Source of the DNA: Pseudanabaena sp. Salubria-1
Lineage (GTDB): Bacteria > Cyanobacteriota > Cyanobacteriia > Pseudanabaenales > Pseudanabaenaceae
Length of the DNA: 64,000 bases
Assembly (NCBI GenBank): GCA_023336205.1
Contig: JALQCR010000007.1
Span: forward strand, 153,804 to 217,803
Direction of reading: 5' to 3'
Below are positions 1 through 8,933 of this stretch, piece by piece (the stretch's first letter is position 1; every line of letters starts with the position of its first letter). The notes beneath the pieces are model-generated. The model was not told where the DNA came from, searched no databases, and saw nothing but the letters and a program-made list of their open reading frames with translations. Made by a program: the position numbers and the translations under genes.

Positions 1-194
1 ATTCGATGGTCGGCTTGTGACAATATATGGCTCAGCCATACTACCGTTACTTCTCCCATGCTTAGTCCTTGCCTATTCCCATGTGCTGGAAAATATTTGT
101 CTAGTAGCTCTTGGACTCCCATTCGCTTCAGTTCGGCAAATAGCAGTGGTATATCGTCTACTCTTTCGGTCTTTACGCTTACATCTTTGCTCAT
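1..194 (-). CDS. Transposase N-terminus (IS1634-type, DUF4277), cut by window edge
   Basis: Read on the minus strand from the ATG at 194-192, an open frame runs off the left edge of the window. It begins MSKDVSVKTERVDDIPLLF and continues with an ELKRMGVQELLDKYF segment and a WLSHILSQADHR segment. This is the N-terminal pattern I recognise from IS1634-type (DUF4277) transposases of cyanobacteria. Only about 64 codons are visible, so the DDE catalytic core and the element ends are outside the window and completeness cannot be judged. A plus-strand open frame over the same bases has no recognisable product and is its shadow. The element lies next to a toxin-antitoxin pair, a common accessory-region neighbourhood. 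Confidence 0.75.
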   Translation of the reverse strand, partial: MSKDVSVKTERVDDIPLLFAELKRMGVQELLDKYFPAHGNRQGLSMGEVTVVWLSHILSQADHR

Positions 195-357
195 CCTCTA
201 ACTTTAACCCTATCTCTTCAACTCTTTCAAAAATCAGCGAACCGTAAGAATATAATACTGATTGCTTTAATTCTGCGTCATGATTTTGATAACCTTAACC
301 AAAAACACAGGTAAAATCGAATTAATAGGTATATTTAGAGCTAAGCAAATATCAGAA

Positions 358-564
358 ATGAATACAAAACTAATTGAATCAATCACCCAAATTATTTTCT
401 CCCTTTCAAAAGATGAGCAAGCACTTTTGAAAGAGAAATTATTTCTAGAGCTATCTGAACCATCAACCGAGGAACTTATGAAACTAGCTCAAATGGGAGA
501 ATCATTGAATTTCTTACACAATGAGCCTGATTTATATACACTTGAAGATGGAGAACCAGTTTAG
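358..564 (+). CDS. Putative antitoxin of a PemK/MazF-type pair
   Basis: Small acidic protein of 68 residues if started at the ATG at 358; an in-frame ATG at 280 would add 26 residues that look unlike an antitoxin start. The sequence is helical and charged (LSKDEQALLKEKLFLEL), followed by an extended acidic C-terminal tail ending LEDGEPV, as expected for a toxin-wrapping antitoxin. Its TAG stop overlaps the GTG start of the next gene by one base (TAGTG), so the two are translationally coupled. I do not recognise the antitoxin family from sequence; the role is inferred from its partner. By analogy it would neutralise the toxin and autorepress the operon. Confidence 0.65.
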   Translation: MNTKLIESITQIIFSLSKDEQALLKEKLFLELSEPSTEELMKLAQMGESLNFLHNEPDLYTLEDGEPV

Positions 565-914
565 TGAACAAAGGTGACATTGTACTAGTTCCATTTCCAT
601 TTACTGATTTGAGTCAAAGTAAACTCCGTCCTGCTATTGTCTTGTGGGCAAACCCAACAAGTACTGATGTAACACTCTGTTTTATTACTTCCCAAAATGT
701 AAGTATTCTAAATCAGGGAGAGTTCATTCTTGATCAATCTGATAGTGAGTTTCAAGAAACAGGTTTGAAAGTAGCCTCAAAAATTAGAGTTACTCGCATT
801 GTAACGATTGAGAGAAAATTGATCATGAGACGCTTAGGGCAACTGGGAATCGAGCAGTTACAACGGTTGAATGCAAATATGGTTCAGGCTTTTAAGTTGC
901 AAACTAGTTTGTAG
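564..914 (+). CDS. Type II toxin, PemK/MazF family endoribonuclease
   Basis: A 116-residue protein with the MazF/PemK signature near the N-terminus: MNKGDIVLVPFPFTD, then SKLRPAIVLW and a beta-rich core. This family folds as an SH3-like barrel and cleaves mRNA at short sequence motifs; target specificity cannot be predicted here. The start is GTG, overlapping the stop of the upstream antitoxin gene. The length matches functional family members and no lesion is seen, so the pair may be active. It lies between a transposase edge and ileS, consistent with an acquired module. The identity of the toxin is well supported; its activity is inference. Confidence 0.87.
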   Translation: MNKGDIVLVPFPFTDLSQSKLRPAIVLWANPTSTDVTLCFITSQNVSILNQGEFILDQSDSEFQETGLKVASKIRVTRIVTIERKLIMRRLGQLGIEQLQRLNANMVQAFKLQTSL

Positions 915-960
915 TATTATGAAGTGTAAACCTTTGCAAAATCTGACATAGTCTAGAACG

Positions 961-3945
961 ATGACATCTGCTCCTAAAGCCAACTCTGAGAAACCTGCGC
1001 CAAAAAGCCTCGAACAGTCTGAATACAAAGATACCGTTAACCTACCGCAAACGGACTTTTCGATGCGGGCAAATGCAATTATTAAAGAGCCAGAGATTCA
1101 AAAGTTTTGGCAGGAACAAAGCATTTACGAAAACTTAAGCCAGAACAACCAAGGCGATATTTTTACGCTCCACGATGGCCCTCCATACGCTAATGGGACA
1201 CTGCATATGGGTCATGCCTTGGGCAAATCTTTAAAAGATATAATTAATCGCTACCAACTGTTGCGCGGACGTAAAGCTCGCTATGTATTAGGTTGGGACT
1301 GTCACGGATTGCCAATCGAACTTAAGGTATTACAAAATATCAAGGCAGAAGAACGGGCTAATTTAACCTCTCTGCAATTGCGAAAACGGGCTAAGGAGTT
1401 TGCCATGCAAACGATTAGCGAACAGGCGGCAATGTTTAAACGCTTGGGGGTTTGGGGTGATTATGAAAATGCTTACTATACTTTGAAGCCTGAATATGAA
1501 GCAGCGCAAATCAGTGTATTTGGGAAGATGGCTCTGAAAGGCTATATCTATCGCGGACTGCGACCAGTGTATTGGTCACCTAGTTCACATACAGCTCTTG
1601 CCGAAGCCGAATTGGAATATCCCGAAAATCATATTTCGCGTAGTATCTATGTCGCTTTCCCCGTCACAACCTCTAGCGACAAACTGAAGGCGATCGCAAA
1701 TCTACCAAATCTCCATGCCGTCATCTGGACAACAACACCTTGGACAATTCCTGCTAACTTAGGAATCAGTGCCAATCCATCCCTAGATTACAGTATTGTC
1801 TCGGCTGGCGAGAAAAACTACATCGTCGCGACTGAACTAGTAGAGAAACTAGCAGCAACCTTTGAGCAAGCTTTAGAAGTTAAATACACTTTCAAAGGTG
1901 ATGTTCTTGAAGGTGCGATCGCTAAACATCCGATCGCTGATCGCCCTAGCCCGATTGTCTTAGGCGAACATGTCACCGCCGAGTCAGGTACAGGCTTAGT
2001 GCATACCGCCCCCAATCATGGTCATGATGACTTTATCGTTGGCAAGAAATATAATTTGGGAATGATTTCGCTAGTAGATGATCGCGGTATTTTTAATGCT
2101 GATGCGGGCGAAGACTTAGTAGGTTTGAGCGTTCTCAAGGAAGGTAACACCAAGGTTGTGGAAATCTTGACTGCTAATGGAACTCTCATTAAAGAAGAAG
2201 CCTATAACCATAAATATCCCTACGATTGGCGCACTAAGAAACCTGTGATTGTGCGTGCTACTGAGCAGTGGTTCGCCTCTGTTGATGGTTTCCGTGGAGA
2301 CGCTTTGCGTTCGATCAAAGAGGTGAAATGGATTCCTGCGATCGGCGAAAATCGGATTACCTCAATGGTACAAGAGCGATCGGATTGGTGTATTTCTCGT
2401 CAACGTACTTGGGGCGTGCCGATCCCTGTGTTTTATGATGAAGAAACCAACGAGCCTTTGTTGACCGAGGAAACAGTCGCGCATATTCAAGCCCTGATTG
2501 GCGAATATGGCTCCGATGTTTGGTGGGAAAGAGAAGTTGCAGAATTGCTTCCTGAAGCCTATCGCAATAATGGACATAAGTATCGTAAAGGCACAGATAC
2601 AATGGATGTCTGGTTTGACTCTGGCTCCTCTTGGGCAGGGGTGCTAGGTGGTGAGAACCATGACTCTAAACTCGTTCCCTATGCCGTCAATTATCCTGCG
2701 GACATGTATCTGGAAGGCTCCGATCAACATCGGGGCTGGTTCCAATCTTCATTGCTGACAAGTGTCGCAACCAACGGCTATGCGCCTTACAAGACTGTAC
2801 TAACTCATGGCTTTGCTCTAGATGAGAAGGGACAGAAAATGAGCAAATCCCTCGGCAATATCGTTGATCCCACAGTTGTGATTAATGGTGGTAAGGATCA
2901 GAAAAAAGAACCACCCTATGGTGCGGATGTAATCCGTCTTTGGGCAGCAAGTGTTGACTATACGGGCGATGTCCAGATAGGGAAGACGATCTTGGCACAG
3001 ATGTCAGATATGTCCCGCAAAATTCGGAATACGGCGAGATTCTTATTAAGTAATCTTTTTGATTTCGATCCTGCTCAGGATACTGTGACCTATGACCAAT
3101 TACCCGAAAGCGATCGCTATATCCTGCATCGTCTTGCTGAAGTCACCAAAGATGTCACCGAAGCCTACGATAACTTCCAATTCTCGCGCTTCTTCCAAAC
3201 CATCCAAAACTTCTGCACAGTGGATTTATCTAACTTCTATTTAGACATCGCCAAAGATCGCCTCTATATCAGTTCGCCTAATGCCCCTCGCCGCCGCAGT
3301 TGCCAAACCGTGCTGATGTATTGCCTCGAAGCAATCACTAAGGCGATCGCCCCTGTCCTTGCCCACACTGCCGAAGATATCTGGCAACATCTGCCTTATC
3401 CCGTCCCCCAAAAGTCGGTATTCCAAGCAGGTTGGTTAGTGGCTCATGATGAATGGTTCTGTAACCACGATTTCGAGGAAACAAAACTCTTCTTGAAATG
3501 GGAACATATCCGTGAACTTCGGTCTGAAGTAAATAAGGTAATGGAGGCTGCTCGTAATGGCAAGCTTATTGGTGCACCACTAGAAGCAAAGGTATTGCTA
3601 GTAGTATCTGATTCTGGTCTAAAAAACTATTTAGAATCTTTTGGTGATGAATTGCGCTATCTCTTTATTGCATCTCAAGTAGAAATTGTGGAAACCTTAC
3701 CTAAAAACACACAATTCTCCAGTGACGTAATATTGAAAATCAGGGAAAACTTACCCGCAGAAGATCAGGCTAATGTTGGAGCATCAGTATATGGCGATGT
3801 CCCAAAAAGTTTGCAAATTGCTGTGGTCAAAGCCGATGGAGAGAAATGTCCCCGTTGTTGGAACTATTCCACTCATATCGGTGAGTCGGCTGAGCATCCG
3901 CATATTTGCGATCGCTGCGTCGGTGCATTAGCAGGTACTTTCTAA
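961..3945 (+). CDS. ileS: Isoleucyl-tRNA synthetase
   Basis: Class I aminoacyl-tRNA synthetase of 994 residues that charges tRNA-Ile in the cytoplasm. Visible motifs: the HIGH-type motif in PPYANGTLHMGHALGKSLKD (about residues 78-97), the WTTTPWTIPAN editing-domain segment, the DVWFDSGSSW block, the KMSKS loop (KGQKMSKSLGN), and a C-terminal zinc finger made of CPRCW and CDRC. Length matches bacterial IleS with the zinc C-terminus. The first ~35 residues are a low-complexity extension before the usual start of homology, so a start further in cannot be excluded. The 3' end overlaps the convergent crcB gene by 4 bases. Confidence 0.97.
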   Translation: MTSAPKANSEKPAPKSLEQSEYKDTVNLPQTDFSMRANAIIKEPEIQKFWQEQSIYENLSQNNQGDIFTLHDGPPYANGTLHMGHALGKSLKDIINRYQLLRGRKARYVLGWDCHGLPIELKVLQNIKAEERANLTSLQLRKRAKEFAMQTISEQAAMFKRLGVWGDYENAYYTLKPEYEAAQISVFGKMALKGYIYRGLRPVYWSPSSHTALAEAELEYPENHISRSIYVAFPVTTSSDKLKAIANLPNLHAVIWTTTPWTIPANLGISANPSLDYSIVSAGEKNYIVATELVEKLAATFEQALEVKYTFKGDVLEGAIAKHPIADRPSPIVLGEHVTAESGTGLVHTAPNHGHDDFIVGKKYNLGMISLVDDRGIFNADAGEDLVGLSVLKEGNTKVVEILTANGTLIKEEAYNHKYPYDWRTKKPVIVRATEQWFASVDGFRGDALRSIKEVKWIPAIGENRITSMVQERSDWCISRQRTWGVPIPVFYDEETNEPLLTEETVAHIQALIGEYGSDVWWEREVAELLPEAYRNNGHKYRKGTDTMDVWFDSGSSWAGVLGGENHDSKLVPYAVNYPADMYLEGSDQHRGWFQSSLLTSVATNGYAPYKTVLTHGFALDEKGQKMSKSLGNIVDPTVVINGGKDQKKEPPYGADVIRLWAASVDYTGDVQIGKTILAQMSDMSRKIRNTARFLLSNLFDFDPAQDTVTYDQLPESDRYILHRLAEVTKDVTEAYDNFQFSRFFQTIQNFCTVDLSNFYLDIAKDRLYISSPNAPRRRSCQTVLMYCLEAITKAIAPVLAHTAEDIWQHLPYPVPQKSVFQAGWLVAHDEWFCNHDFEETKLFLKWEHIRELRSEVNKVMEAARNGKLIGAPLEAKVLLVVSDSGLKNYLESFGDELRYLFIASQVEIVETLPKNTQFSSDVILKIRENLPAEDQANVGASVYGDVPKSLQIAVVKADGEKCPRCWNYSTHIGESAEHPHICDRCVGALAGTF

Positions 3946-4349
3946 GATTGTCGATCGCAGGCTCTTGCCAATAAAACACCAATTTGAATGCCAATCATGC
4001 CTGCGATCGCACTGCCAACAAAATAAACTAGAAACATTGTAATATTACCTTTCTCTAAGAGATCTCTAGCTTCCAATCCGTAGGTAGAGAAAGTGGTATA
4101 TGCACCACAAAAACCTGTTGTTGTCATCAGTCGGAGTTCAGGTGAAATGAGGCGAATATTCTCGGTTGCGAGGGTCAGAATATAAGCAATGATCAAACAT
4201 CCTGTGACGTTAATAAAGAACGTACCGTAAAAACCAAAATCTTTGCCAAACATAGCTTTTGCTAAATCAGTAATGTAAAAACGGCTCAATGCACCAAAAA
4301 TAGCGCCGATCGCTACAGCTAGCGGAAAACGTCCTTTTAAAAAATTCAT
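3942..4349 (-). CDS. crcB: Fluoride channel protein CrcB/Fluc (second of tandem pair)
   Basis: A 135-residue, four-helix membrane protein with the CrcB/Fluc hallmarks: a conserved GALSRFY segment in helix 1, the GTFFINVTGC motif in helix 2, and TGFCGAYTTFSTYG around the helix-3 break that lines the fluoride pore. Fluc proteins export fluoride and work as antiparallel dimers. It lies downstream of a second, diverged crcB on the same strand, 66 bp away, which suggests a heterodimer as seen in other bacteria with paired genes. I see no fluoride riboswitch upstream. The 66-bp gap contains short repeats of GAATTACGAATTGG. Confidence 0.92.
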   Translation of the reverse strand: MNFLKGRFPLAVAIGAIFGALSRFYITDLAKAMFGKDFGFYGTFFINVTGCLIIAYILTLATENIRLISPELRLMTTTGFCGAYTTFSTYGLEARDLLEKGNITMFLVYFVGSAIAGMIGIQIGVLLARACDRQS

Positions 4350-4415
4350 TGTTTCTTGTCCTAGGAATTGGGAATTACGAATTGGGAATTATGAATTACG
4401 AATTGAATGTTTGGC

Positions 4416-4805
4416 TCACTTGACAAAGAGTTTGGCGATCGCTGCACCTAAAAATACTGTGGCTACACCTAGAATCGCACTCCCAGCCCAATAAAAAATA
4501 GTCGCAATCTTTTGGTTACTCCGCCACATAGTGAGCGTGTCAAATCCGTAGGTGGAGAAAGTGGTATAGGAGCCTAAAAATCCAGTTCTAATCAATAGAT
4601 CTAATTCTGTGGGATAGCCTGTGATTCCTTTGGAAATTGTGAAAAAGAATCCCATCGCAAAGCAACCAGTTACGTTAATTCCAAAAGTTGCATAGGGAAA
4701 TTTTGTCCCATATTTTGCTTTTGACCATTCTGTAAGATAAAAACGAGATAGAGCCCCAGTTGCTGCACCTGATGCGATCGCGAATGTATTAGTTATATCT
4801 GACAT
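4416..4805 (-). CDS. crcB: Fluoride channel protein CrcB/Fluc (first of tandem pair)
   Basis: A 129-residue four-helix membrane protein of the same family as its downstream neighbour: GALSRFYL, FGINVTGCFAMG and TGFLGSYTTFSTYGFDT. The two copies share the pore motifs but differ widely elsewhere, so this is an old duplication rather than a recent one. The pair presumably forms a plasma-membrane fluoride exporter. A strong hairpin directly upstream, at 4825-4885, separates it from the cyclase gene that ends at 4888. The crcB pair therefore probably has a promoter in or very near that short gap, or depends on readthrough. Confidence 0.92.
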   Translation of the reverse strand: MSDITNTFAIASGAATGALSRFYLTEWSKAKYGTKFPYATFGINVTGCFAMGFFFTISKGITGYPTELDLLIRTGFLGSYTTFSTYGFDTLTMWRSNQKIATIFYWAGSAILGVATVFLGAAIAKLFVK

Positions 4806-4824
4806 GAGTTGTTAACAATAATCC

Positions 4825-4885
4825 AAATAAAACCCAATAATATTTCGGCGGGCTACGCCCGCCGAAATATTATTGGGTTTTATTT
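4825..4885. terminator. 29-bp perfect hairpin between cyclase and crcB
   Basis: Arms 4825-4853 and 4857-4885 are exact inverted complements (29 bp) with a TAC loop closed by GGGC/GCCC. The A-rich outer left arm and T-rich outer right arm make it suitable as an intrinsic terminator on either strand. It starts 3 bases beyond the cyclase stop codon. It is one of the longest members of the GC-NNN-GC hairpin family seen throughout the window. Confidence 0.75.
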
Positions 4886-4887
4886 TC

Positions 4888-7020
4888 TTAGCTTGGTTTA
4901 ATTTTGATCGTGCTTTTGAGATGCCATGCTTCTAATACGACTTCACCATCTTCGATTTTGGTGGCTAGTGGCGCAAACTCGTAGAGGTCACATAGACGAT
5001 TATAAATTTCGCGAGAAACTAAAATTGCGCCTTCAGGACAAGCAGACTTTAAGGCACTAGCAATATTAATCGTGTCGCCCCAAACATCGTAGATAAATTT
5101 ATTTCTGCCGACGATGCCTGCCACGATATCGCCTGAGTTAATCCCTAAGCTGATATTCAATTTGAAGCCACGCTCTTGGCTAAACCTTCGTACGATCGCT
5201 TGCATTTCTATCGCAAAATCAATCGCTCGTTTATCATGGTCGAGATAGGGAACTGACAGACCACAGACCGCCATATAGCTATCACCAATGGTTTTGATTT
5301 TTTCCATGCCAAAGCGATCAGCAGTTTCATCAAAACTAGTGACCAGATCGTTGAGAATGCTGACAATTTCATAGGCTGTCAGAGAATCTGACAACTTCGA
5401 GAAGCCCGTCAAATCAGAAAATAGCACCGTCACATTAGATGCACTTTCGGCAATATTCTTTTCGCCTTGCTTCAGTCGTTTAGCGATCGCCGCAGGAAAG
5501 ATGCTTAGCAACAATTGCTCATTCTCACGATTTTTTTCTTCAACTAAATCTGTCTGATCGCGCAAACTTGACACCATTAAATTAAAAGATTGCGCGAGTT
5601 CTCCAAATTCATCTTCAGTTTCTAAAACTGCGATCGCATCCAGTTGCCCCGCCGCCACCTTACGAGCGCTAGCAATTAATTGATTAATCGGCTTCACAAA
5701 CAAAGAAGCCATCACCATCGCCAGTAAAATTACTAACAACATTAATAAAGTTGCCGAAATTACTAACTGTCGTTCAAAATCATAAATTGGAGCATAGGCT
5801 TCTGCTAGATCTATTTCCGAGAGAATTGCCCATTTCAATCCTTCTATTTGTAACAGTGAGTAAGAACTCAGGACAGGAATATCACGATAATCACGGATAA
5901 TTTTAATATCTTGCTTACCCATCATCGATTCCTCAACAGCAGTAGTCTTGACAGCTTGAGCCAAAACCGAGGTCTTGTATTGACGAATCCGTTTAATTGT
6001 TTCGTTATTTACGCCTAAAGCAACTAGAGTTTTTAAGTATTCTTCGGGTGTTTCAATCAAAAATCGCGAAACCGATCGCATTAAGTAATCTGGACCAACT
6101 AGATAAGTTTCACCACTTTTGCCTAAGCCATCAGCTTCCCATTTGCGATTACCAGTCATCACATTATTAATCTCATCAACAGGTACTTGAATCGCGAGAA
6201 CGCCGATAAATTTATCTTGATTATAAATAGGTGCAGCAATAAAAGCGGCTGGAGCACCATAGGAAGGAGCATAAGACTCCAGATCGATGATTCGCGCATA
6301 GTCTTTTTCTTTAGAACGGCGCACTGAGGCAAATAGACGGGCAAGATTACTTTCGTTGTAAGCGCCTATGGTAAGACTAGAAGCAAAATCTGTCTCTTTA
6401 TAAACTGTATAAACTATTCGTCCATCAGGATCAATTAGGAACAAATCATAGTAACCAAATTTCTCAATAATATTCCGAAAGATCGGATGATAACGACCAT
6501 GGAGGCGACTATATTCACTACTATCATTGGCTTTGTCTAAGAGGTGCTTTTTGCCAATGGGATTAGAATTATTGGCGATGTAATGATATTGCAGGTAATT
6601 ACTAGCGATCGCTTCTGGTAAAAATGAATTCAGAACAGGAGAACCTTGCTCTGTTTGTGCTAATTTGGGCAGAAATTCATTCTGATAATAAGCATTAATT
6701 TTGGGCAAAGCATCGGCTGGTAATGGCACATTTTCAAGCTGTCGGTAGGCGTTCGTAAATTCGGAGAGCGCTGTTCCCACTGAAGGATCGTTACTCAGGG
6801 TTTGAATATGATTGCGAATTGTTTTGAAATAGGATTCGATTTGATAAGCCTTGGAAGCCCGTACACTGGTTAATTGATTAAACACGCGATCGGTCAAATT
6901 GGACTTGCCGCTTTGATAACCCAGATATGCAGTCACAAGGATCGAGCTACTGCTCACGGTTAGCAGCATCACAATCAGTTTCGACTTAATACTCAGCCAA
7001 TTAAATTTAAACCATTGCAT
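4888..7020 (-). CDS. Membrane receptor-type class III adenylate/guanylate cyclase
   Basis: Protein of 710 residues: TM1 about 13-35, a large extracytoplasmic sensor (about 36-415) resembling a double-Cache domain (YYDLFLIDPDGRIVYTV; GETYLVGPDYLMRS), TM2 about 418-442, HAMP about 443-495, and a class III cyclase domain about 525-700. Both metal-binding aspartates are present (D536 in LFSDLTGF; D580 in TIGDSYM), as are the EKIK lysine and the WGDTIN aspartate typical of adenylate cyclases. It would make cAMP in response to a periplasmic ligand I cannot identify. It is a monocistronic unit between two noncoding regions. A second cyclase with the same catalytic domain lies at 25-29.6 kb, broken by an insertion sequence. 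Confidence 0.9.
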   Translation of the reverse strand: MQWFKFNWLSIKSKLIVMLLTVSSSSILVTAYLGYQSGKSNLTDRVFNQLTSVRASKAYQIESYFKTIRNHIQTLSNDPSVGTALSEFTNAYRQLENVPLPADALPKINAYYQNEFLPKLAQTEQGSPVLNSFLPEAIASNYLQYHYIANNSNPIGKKHLLDKANDSSEYSRLHGRYHPIFRNIIEKFGYYDLFLIDPDGRIVYTVYKETDFASSLTIGAYNESNLARLFASVRRSKEKDYARIIDLESYAPSYGAPAAFIAAPIYNQDKFIGVLAIQVPVDEINNVMTGNRKWEADGLGKSGETYLVGPDYLMRSVSRFLIETPEEYLKTLVALGVNNETIKRIRQYKTSVLAQAVKTTAVEESMMGKQDIKIIRDYRDIPVLSSYSLLQIEGLKWAILSEIDLAEAYAPIYDFERQLVISATLLMLLVILLAMVMASLFVKPINQLIASARKVAAGQLDAIAVLETEDEFGELAQSFNLMVSSLRDQTDLVEEKNRENEQLLLSIFPAAIAKRLKQGEKNIAESASNVTVLFSDLTGFSKLSDSLTAYEIVSILNDLVTSFDETADRFGMEKIKTIGDSYMAVCGLSVPYLDHDKRAIDFAIEMQAIVRRFSQERGFKLNISLGINSGDIVAGIVGRNKFIYDVWGDTINIASALKSACPEGAILVSREIYNRLCDLYEFAPLATKIEDGEVVLEAWHLKSTIKIKPS

Positions 7021-7163
7021 ATAAAAAATTTATAAGCTCAGGAATGAACAGTATCTAGCACTTTTCATCCCTAAGTTCAATATTAAGAGCAATGTATTTT
7101 AGGTTAGAAATTTCTAGGAAAATGTTAGTAGATAACTCATAAGTGAAGAATGCTTAATTATTT

Positions 7164-7288
7164 GTAGGATGCGTTAGTGAAACGTAACGCATCAAGTGGG
7201 ATTAATTATTTTTAGAATGCGTTAGCGACAGCGTAATGCATCAAGTGGGAAAGAATGATGCGTTAGCGACAGCGTAACGCATCCTAAG
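7164..7288. repeat. Three tandem-like copies of a GATGCGTTA...TAACGCATC palindrome
   Basis: Three short imperfect palindromes follow each other near 7168-7194, 7216-7242 and 7258-7283. Each has the form GATGCGTTA-N8-TAACGCATC, and the first two are followed by AAGTGGG. The rest of the gap between the cyclase start (7020) and the regulator end (7313) has no open frame of note. This looks like a dispersed REP/MITE-like element common in cyanobacteria (from memory), here in local multiplication. The last copy lies close to the stop codon of the response regulator and could act as a weak terminator. Confidence 0.7.
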
Positions 7289-7312
7289 TTATCGAGTCGA
7301 GATGCCTTTTAC

Positions 7313-8017
7313 CTAAGAATAAGCCTCAATTAAGCCATGTTGTAACGCATAGCGAACCAACTCAGTACGGCTGCTAGTACCAGTTTTGCTAAATAAACGA
7401 CTGACATATTTCTCAACATTACGAATAGTTGTACCCAGACGCTTAGCGATTTCTTTATTCATTAAGCCTTCAACTACAAGCTCTAAGACGCTCTGTTCGC
7501 GAGGGGTAAACTCAATCTTGATCGGCGGTGGGGTTACCTTAACCTTGATCGCAGCTTTCTCTTTTAGAAGCTCCTTAATTTCGGCAAGTTGACCAGCCAA
7601 ATCAGTTATTTCAGAAGTATTACTATTAGCTGTAACTGCTTGGATCGCTCGACGGGCAATCAAATTTTCAGCGATCGCAACTAGCTCATCAGGATCAAAA
7701 GGCTTCGACAAATAGGCATCACATCCCGCGTTATAACCTTCGATACGATCCTTAGTCATGCCCTTCGCAGTCAAAAACACCACAGGCAAATTTAAAAATC
7801 TTACGTCTTCGCGCATTTGCTTAAGAAATTCATACCCACTCACCTGCGGCATCATGATGTCCGAGATCACGAGATCTGGTGTGGTTTGCTCTAGTAGTTG
7901 CCATGCGTCTCGCGCATTGTTAGCAACTTGCACTGCAAAGCCACTATCTTCGAGATAGGCTTGCACCGCCTCTCTCAGTCCTGGTTCATCATCCACAAGT
8001 AGGATATGTCCTGACAT
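7313..8017 (-). CDS. Response regulator with LuxR-type HTH (Rre1/Ycf29-like)
   Basis: Protein of 234 residues from the ATG at 8017, where it begins MSGHILLVDDEPGLREAVQ; the longer frame to 8056 adds 13 unconserved residues. The N-terminal receiver has the acidic pair, the phosphoacceptor in DLVISDIMMPQVSG, and the KPFDPDEL lysine. The C-terminal domain is a LuxR/NarL helix-turn-helix (FTPREQSVLELVVEGLMNKEIA). Overall it strongly resembles the cyanobacterial/plastid Ycf29 = Rre1 regulator, which in other cyanobacteria pairs with the kinase Hik34 or Hik2 in stress responses. No cognate kinase is adjacent. Function by homology only. Confidence 0.85.
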   Translation of the reverse strand: MSGHILLVDDEPGLREAVQAYLEDSGFAVQVANNARDAWQLLEQTTPDLVISDIMMPQVSGYEFLKQMREDVRFLNLPVVFLTAKGMTKDRIEGYNAGCDAYLSKPFDPDELVAIAENLIARRAIQAVTANSNTSEITDLAGQLAEIKELLKEKAAIKVKVTPPPIKIEFTPREQSVLELVVEGLMNKEIAKRLGTTIRNVEKYVSRLFSKTGTSSRTELVRYALQHGLIEAYS

Positions 8018-8182
8018 AGTTATCCTTATAGTTATGCTGTTATTTTGCGATCGCAATATCTACCAATATATAGCAATCCCAAATCATTTGTGTGCTCTCA
8101 AGTTTTACTGGAATATAAGAAACAAAAAAAATAGGTGGTGCAAAATGCCGCCTGTTTATCGTGATATAAGGTAGGCGTTGAT

Positions 8183-8737
8183 TTAATTAACTGGAGAAGA
8201 ACCTTTTGGACAAGTTGGTTTATCGGTCTCAGACTTAGGTGCAGTGATTCCAGTGGGTGGCGTTTTTGATGGGGTGTCAGTACCACAGACGATACGGACT
8301 GTTACCTCATTACCAGCATTTCCAACAGCAAATACTGAAGCTGCAAAACTTTTCACATTATCTTGTTTTGCAGTTGCGGTCATAGTGACTGACTTTGGCT
8401 GAGTGTCAATGATTTGCAATAAATAATTATTATCTTCAGCCTTGATTCCTACCCCAAGATCATCAATGGTGCTGCTAAACTTACTTTTTTCAAGAAAAAA
8501 GGCTTGTTGACTTCTAGCTAAAGCACCCAAATAAATTTTTCCTGCCGACTCGATCGCTTTGTCTCTCTGACTAGAAAATAAATTAGGTGGAGAAGCAGTT
8601 GGAGTTGCTGTTGGCGTAGTAGTTGGAGTTGTGGTGGCGATAGTGGTTGGTTTAGTTTCGGGAGTAGTATTGCATGCTGATAGTAATGCGATCGCCGCAG
8701 TTGTAAATAGTCCATTCTTAAAATAACTAATATTCAT
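8183..8737 (-). CDS. Type IV pilin-like G/H family lipoprotein
   Basis: About 184 residues from the ATG at 8737 (an in-frame upstream ATG would start at 8761). The N-terminus is a signal sequence ending in a lipobox, ALLSAC, so the product is likely a lipoprotein. A Thr/Pro-rich linker (about residues 18-50) is followed by a domain resembling the cyanobacterial 'type IV pilin-like G and H' family (AIESAGKIYLGALARSQQAFFLEKSKFS). It lacks a classical prepilin cleavage motif. The role is unknown; possibly envelope-associated. A shadow frame inside the linker is ignored. Confidence 0.7.
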   Translation of the reverse strand: MNISYFKNGLFTTAAIALLSACNTTPETKPTTIATTTPTTTPTATPTASPPNLFSSQRDKAIESAGKIYLGALARSQQAFFLEKSKFSSTIDDLGVGIKAEDNNYLLQIIDTQPKSVTMTATAKQDNVKSFAASVFAVGNAGNEVTVRIVCGTDTPSKTPPTGITAPKSETDKPTCPKGSSPVN

Positions 8738-8809
8738 ACAAGCAATATATTTTAGATACAAATTAGGAAAATTATATCTAAAATATATTACCTAAAAACA
8801 TCATGAACA

Positions 8810-8842
8810 CCAAAATTGTTGGGGAATCTGAAACAATTTTGG
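8810..8842. repeat. Short inverted repeat flanked by CGTTT
   Basis: Arms 8810-8820 and 8832-8842 pair over 11 bp (CCAAAATTGTT) with an 11-nt loop. The sequence CAATTTTGGCGTTT recurs near 9500 and, with one change, near 63911, so this is probably a fragment of a dispersed repeat rather than a gene-specific terminator. It lies between the Rieske gene and the pilin-like gene. Confidence 0.45.
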
Positions 8843-8890
8843 CGTTTCTTTTATGAGAATTTCTTACGACGCATTGACCCAAAACACTAA

Positions 8891-8933
8891 AATCCAGTTA
8901 AAAGTCTTGCAAAGCAAGACTTTTAACTGGATT
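8891..8933. terminator. 20-bp perfect hairpin after the Rieske gene
   Basis: Arms 8891-8910 and 8914-8933 are exact complements with an AAA loop closed by TTGC/GCAA. The outer arm overlaps the Rieske stop codon (8934-8932) by two bases, so it serves as the 3' end of that minus-strand gene. Confidence 0.7.

Noticed and set aside
17..247. Plus-strand 76-codon open frame at the left edge
   Set aside because: The minus strand encodes a recognisable transposase N-terminus over the same bases; the plus frame has no family features.
2357..2602. Minus-strand frames inside ileS, kaiC, ftsH, amt and ccmM
   Set aside because: They are shadows of long conserved plus or minus genes with no recognisable products or ribosome-binding sites.
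4806..4887. Fluoride riboswitch ahead of crcB
   Set aside because: The 82-bp gap is filled by a hairpin and lacks the conserved fluoride aptamer sequence.
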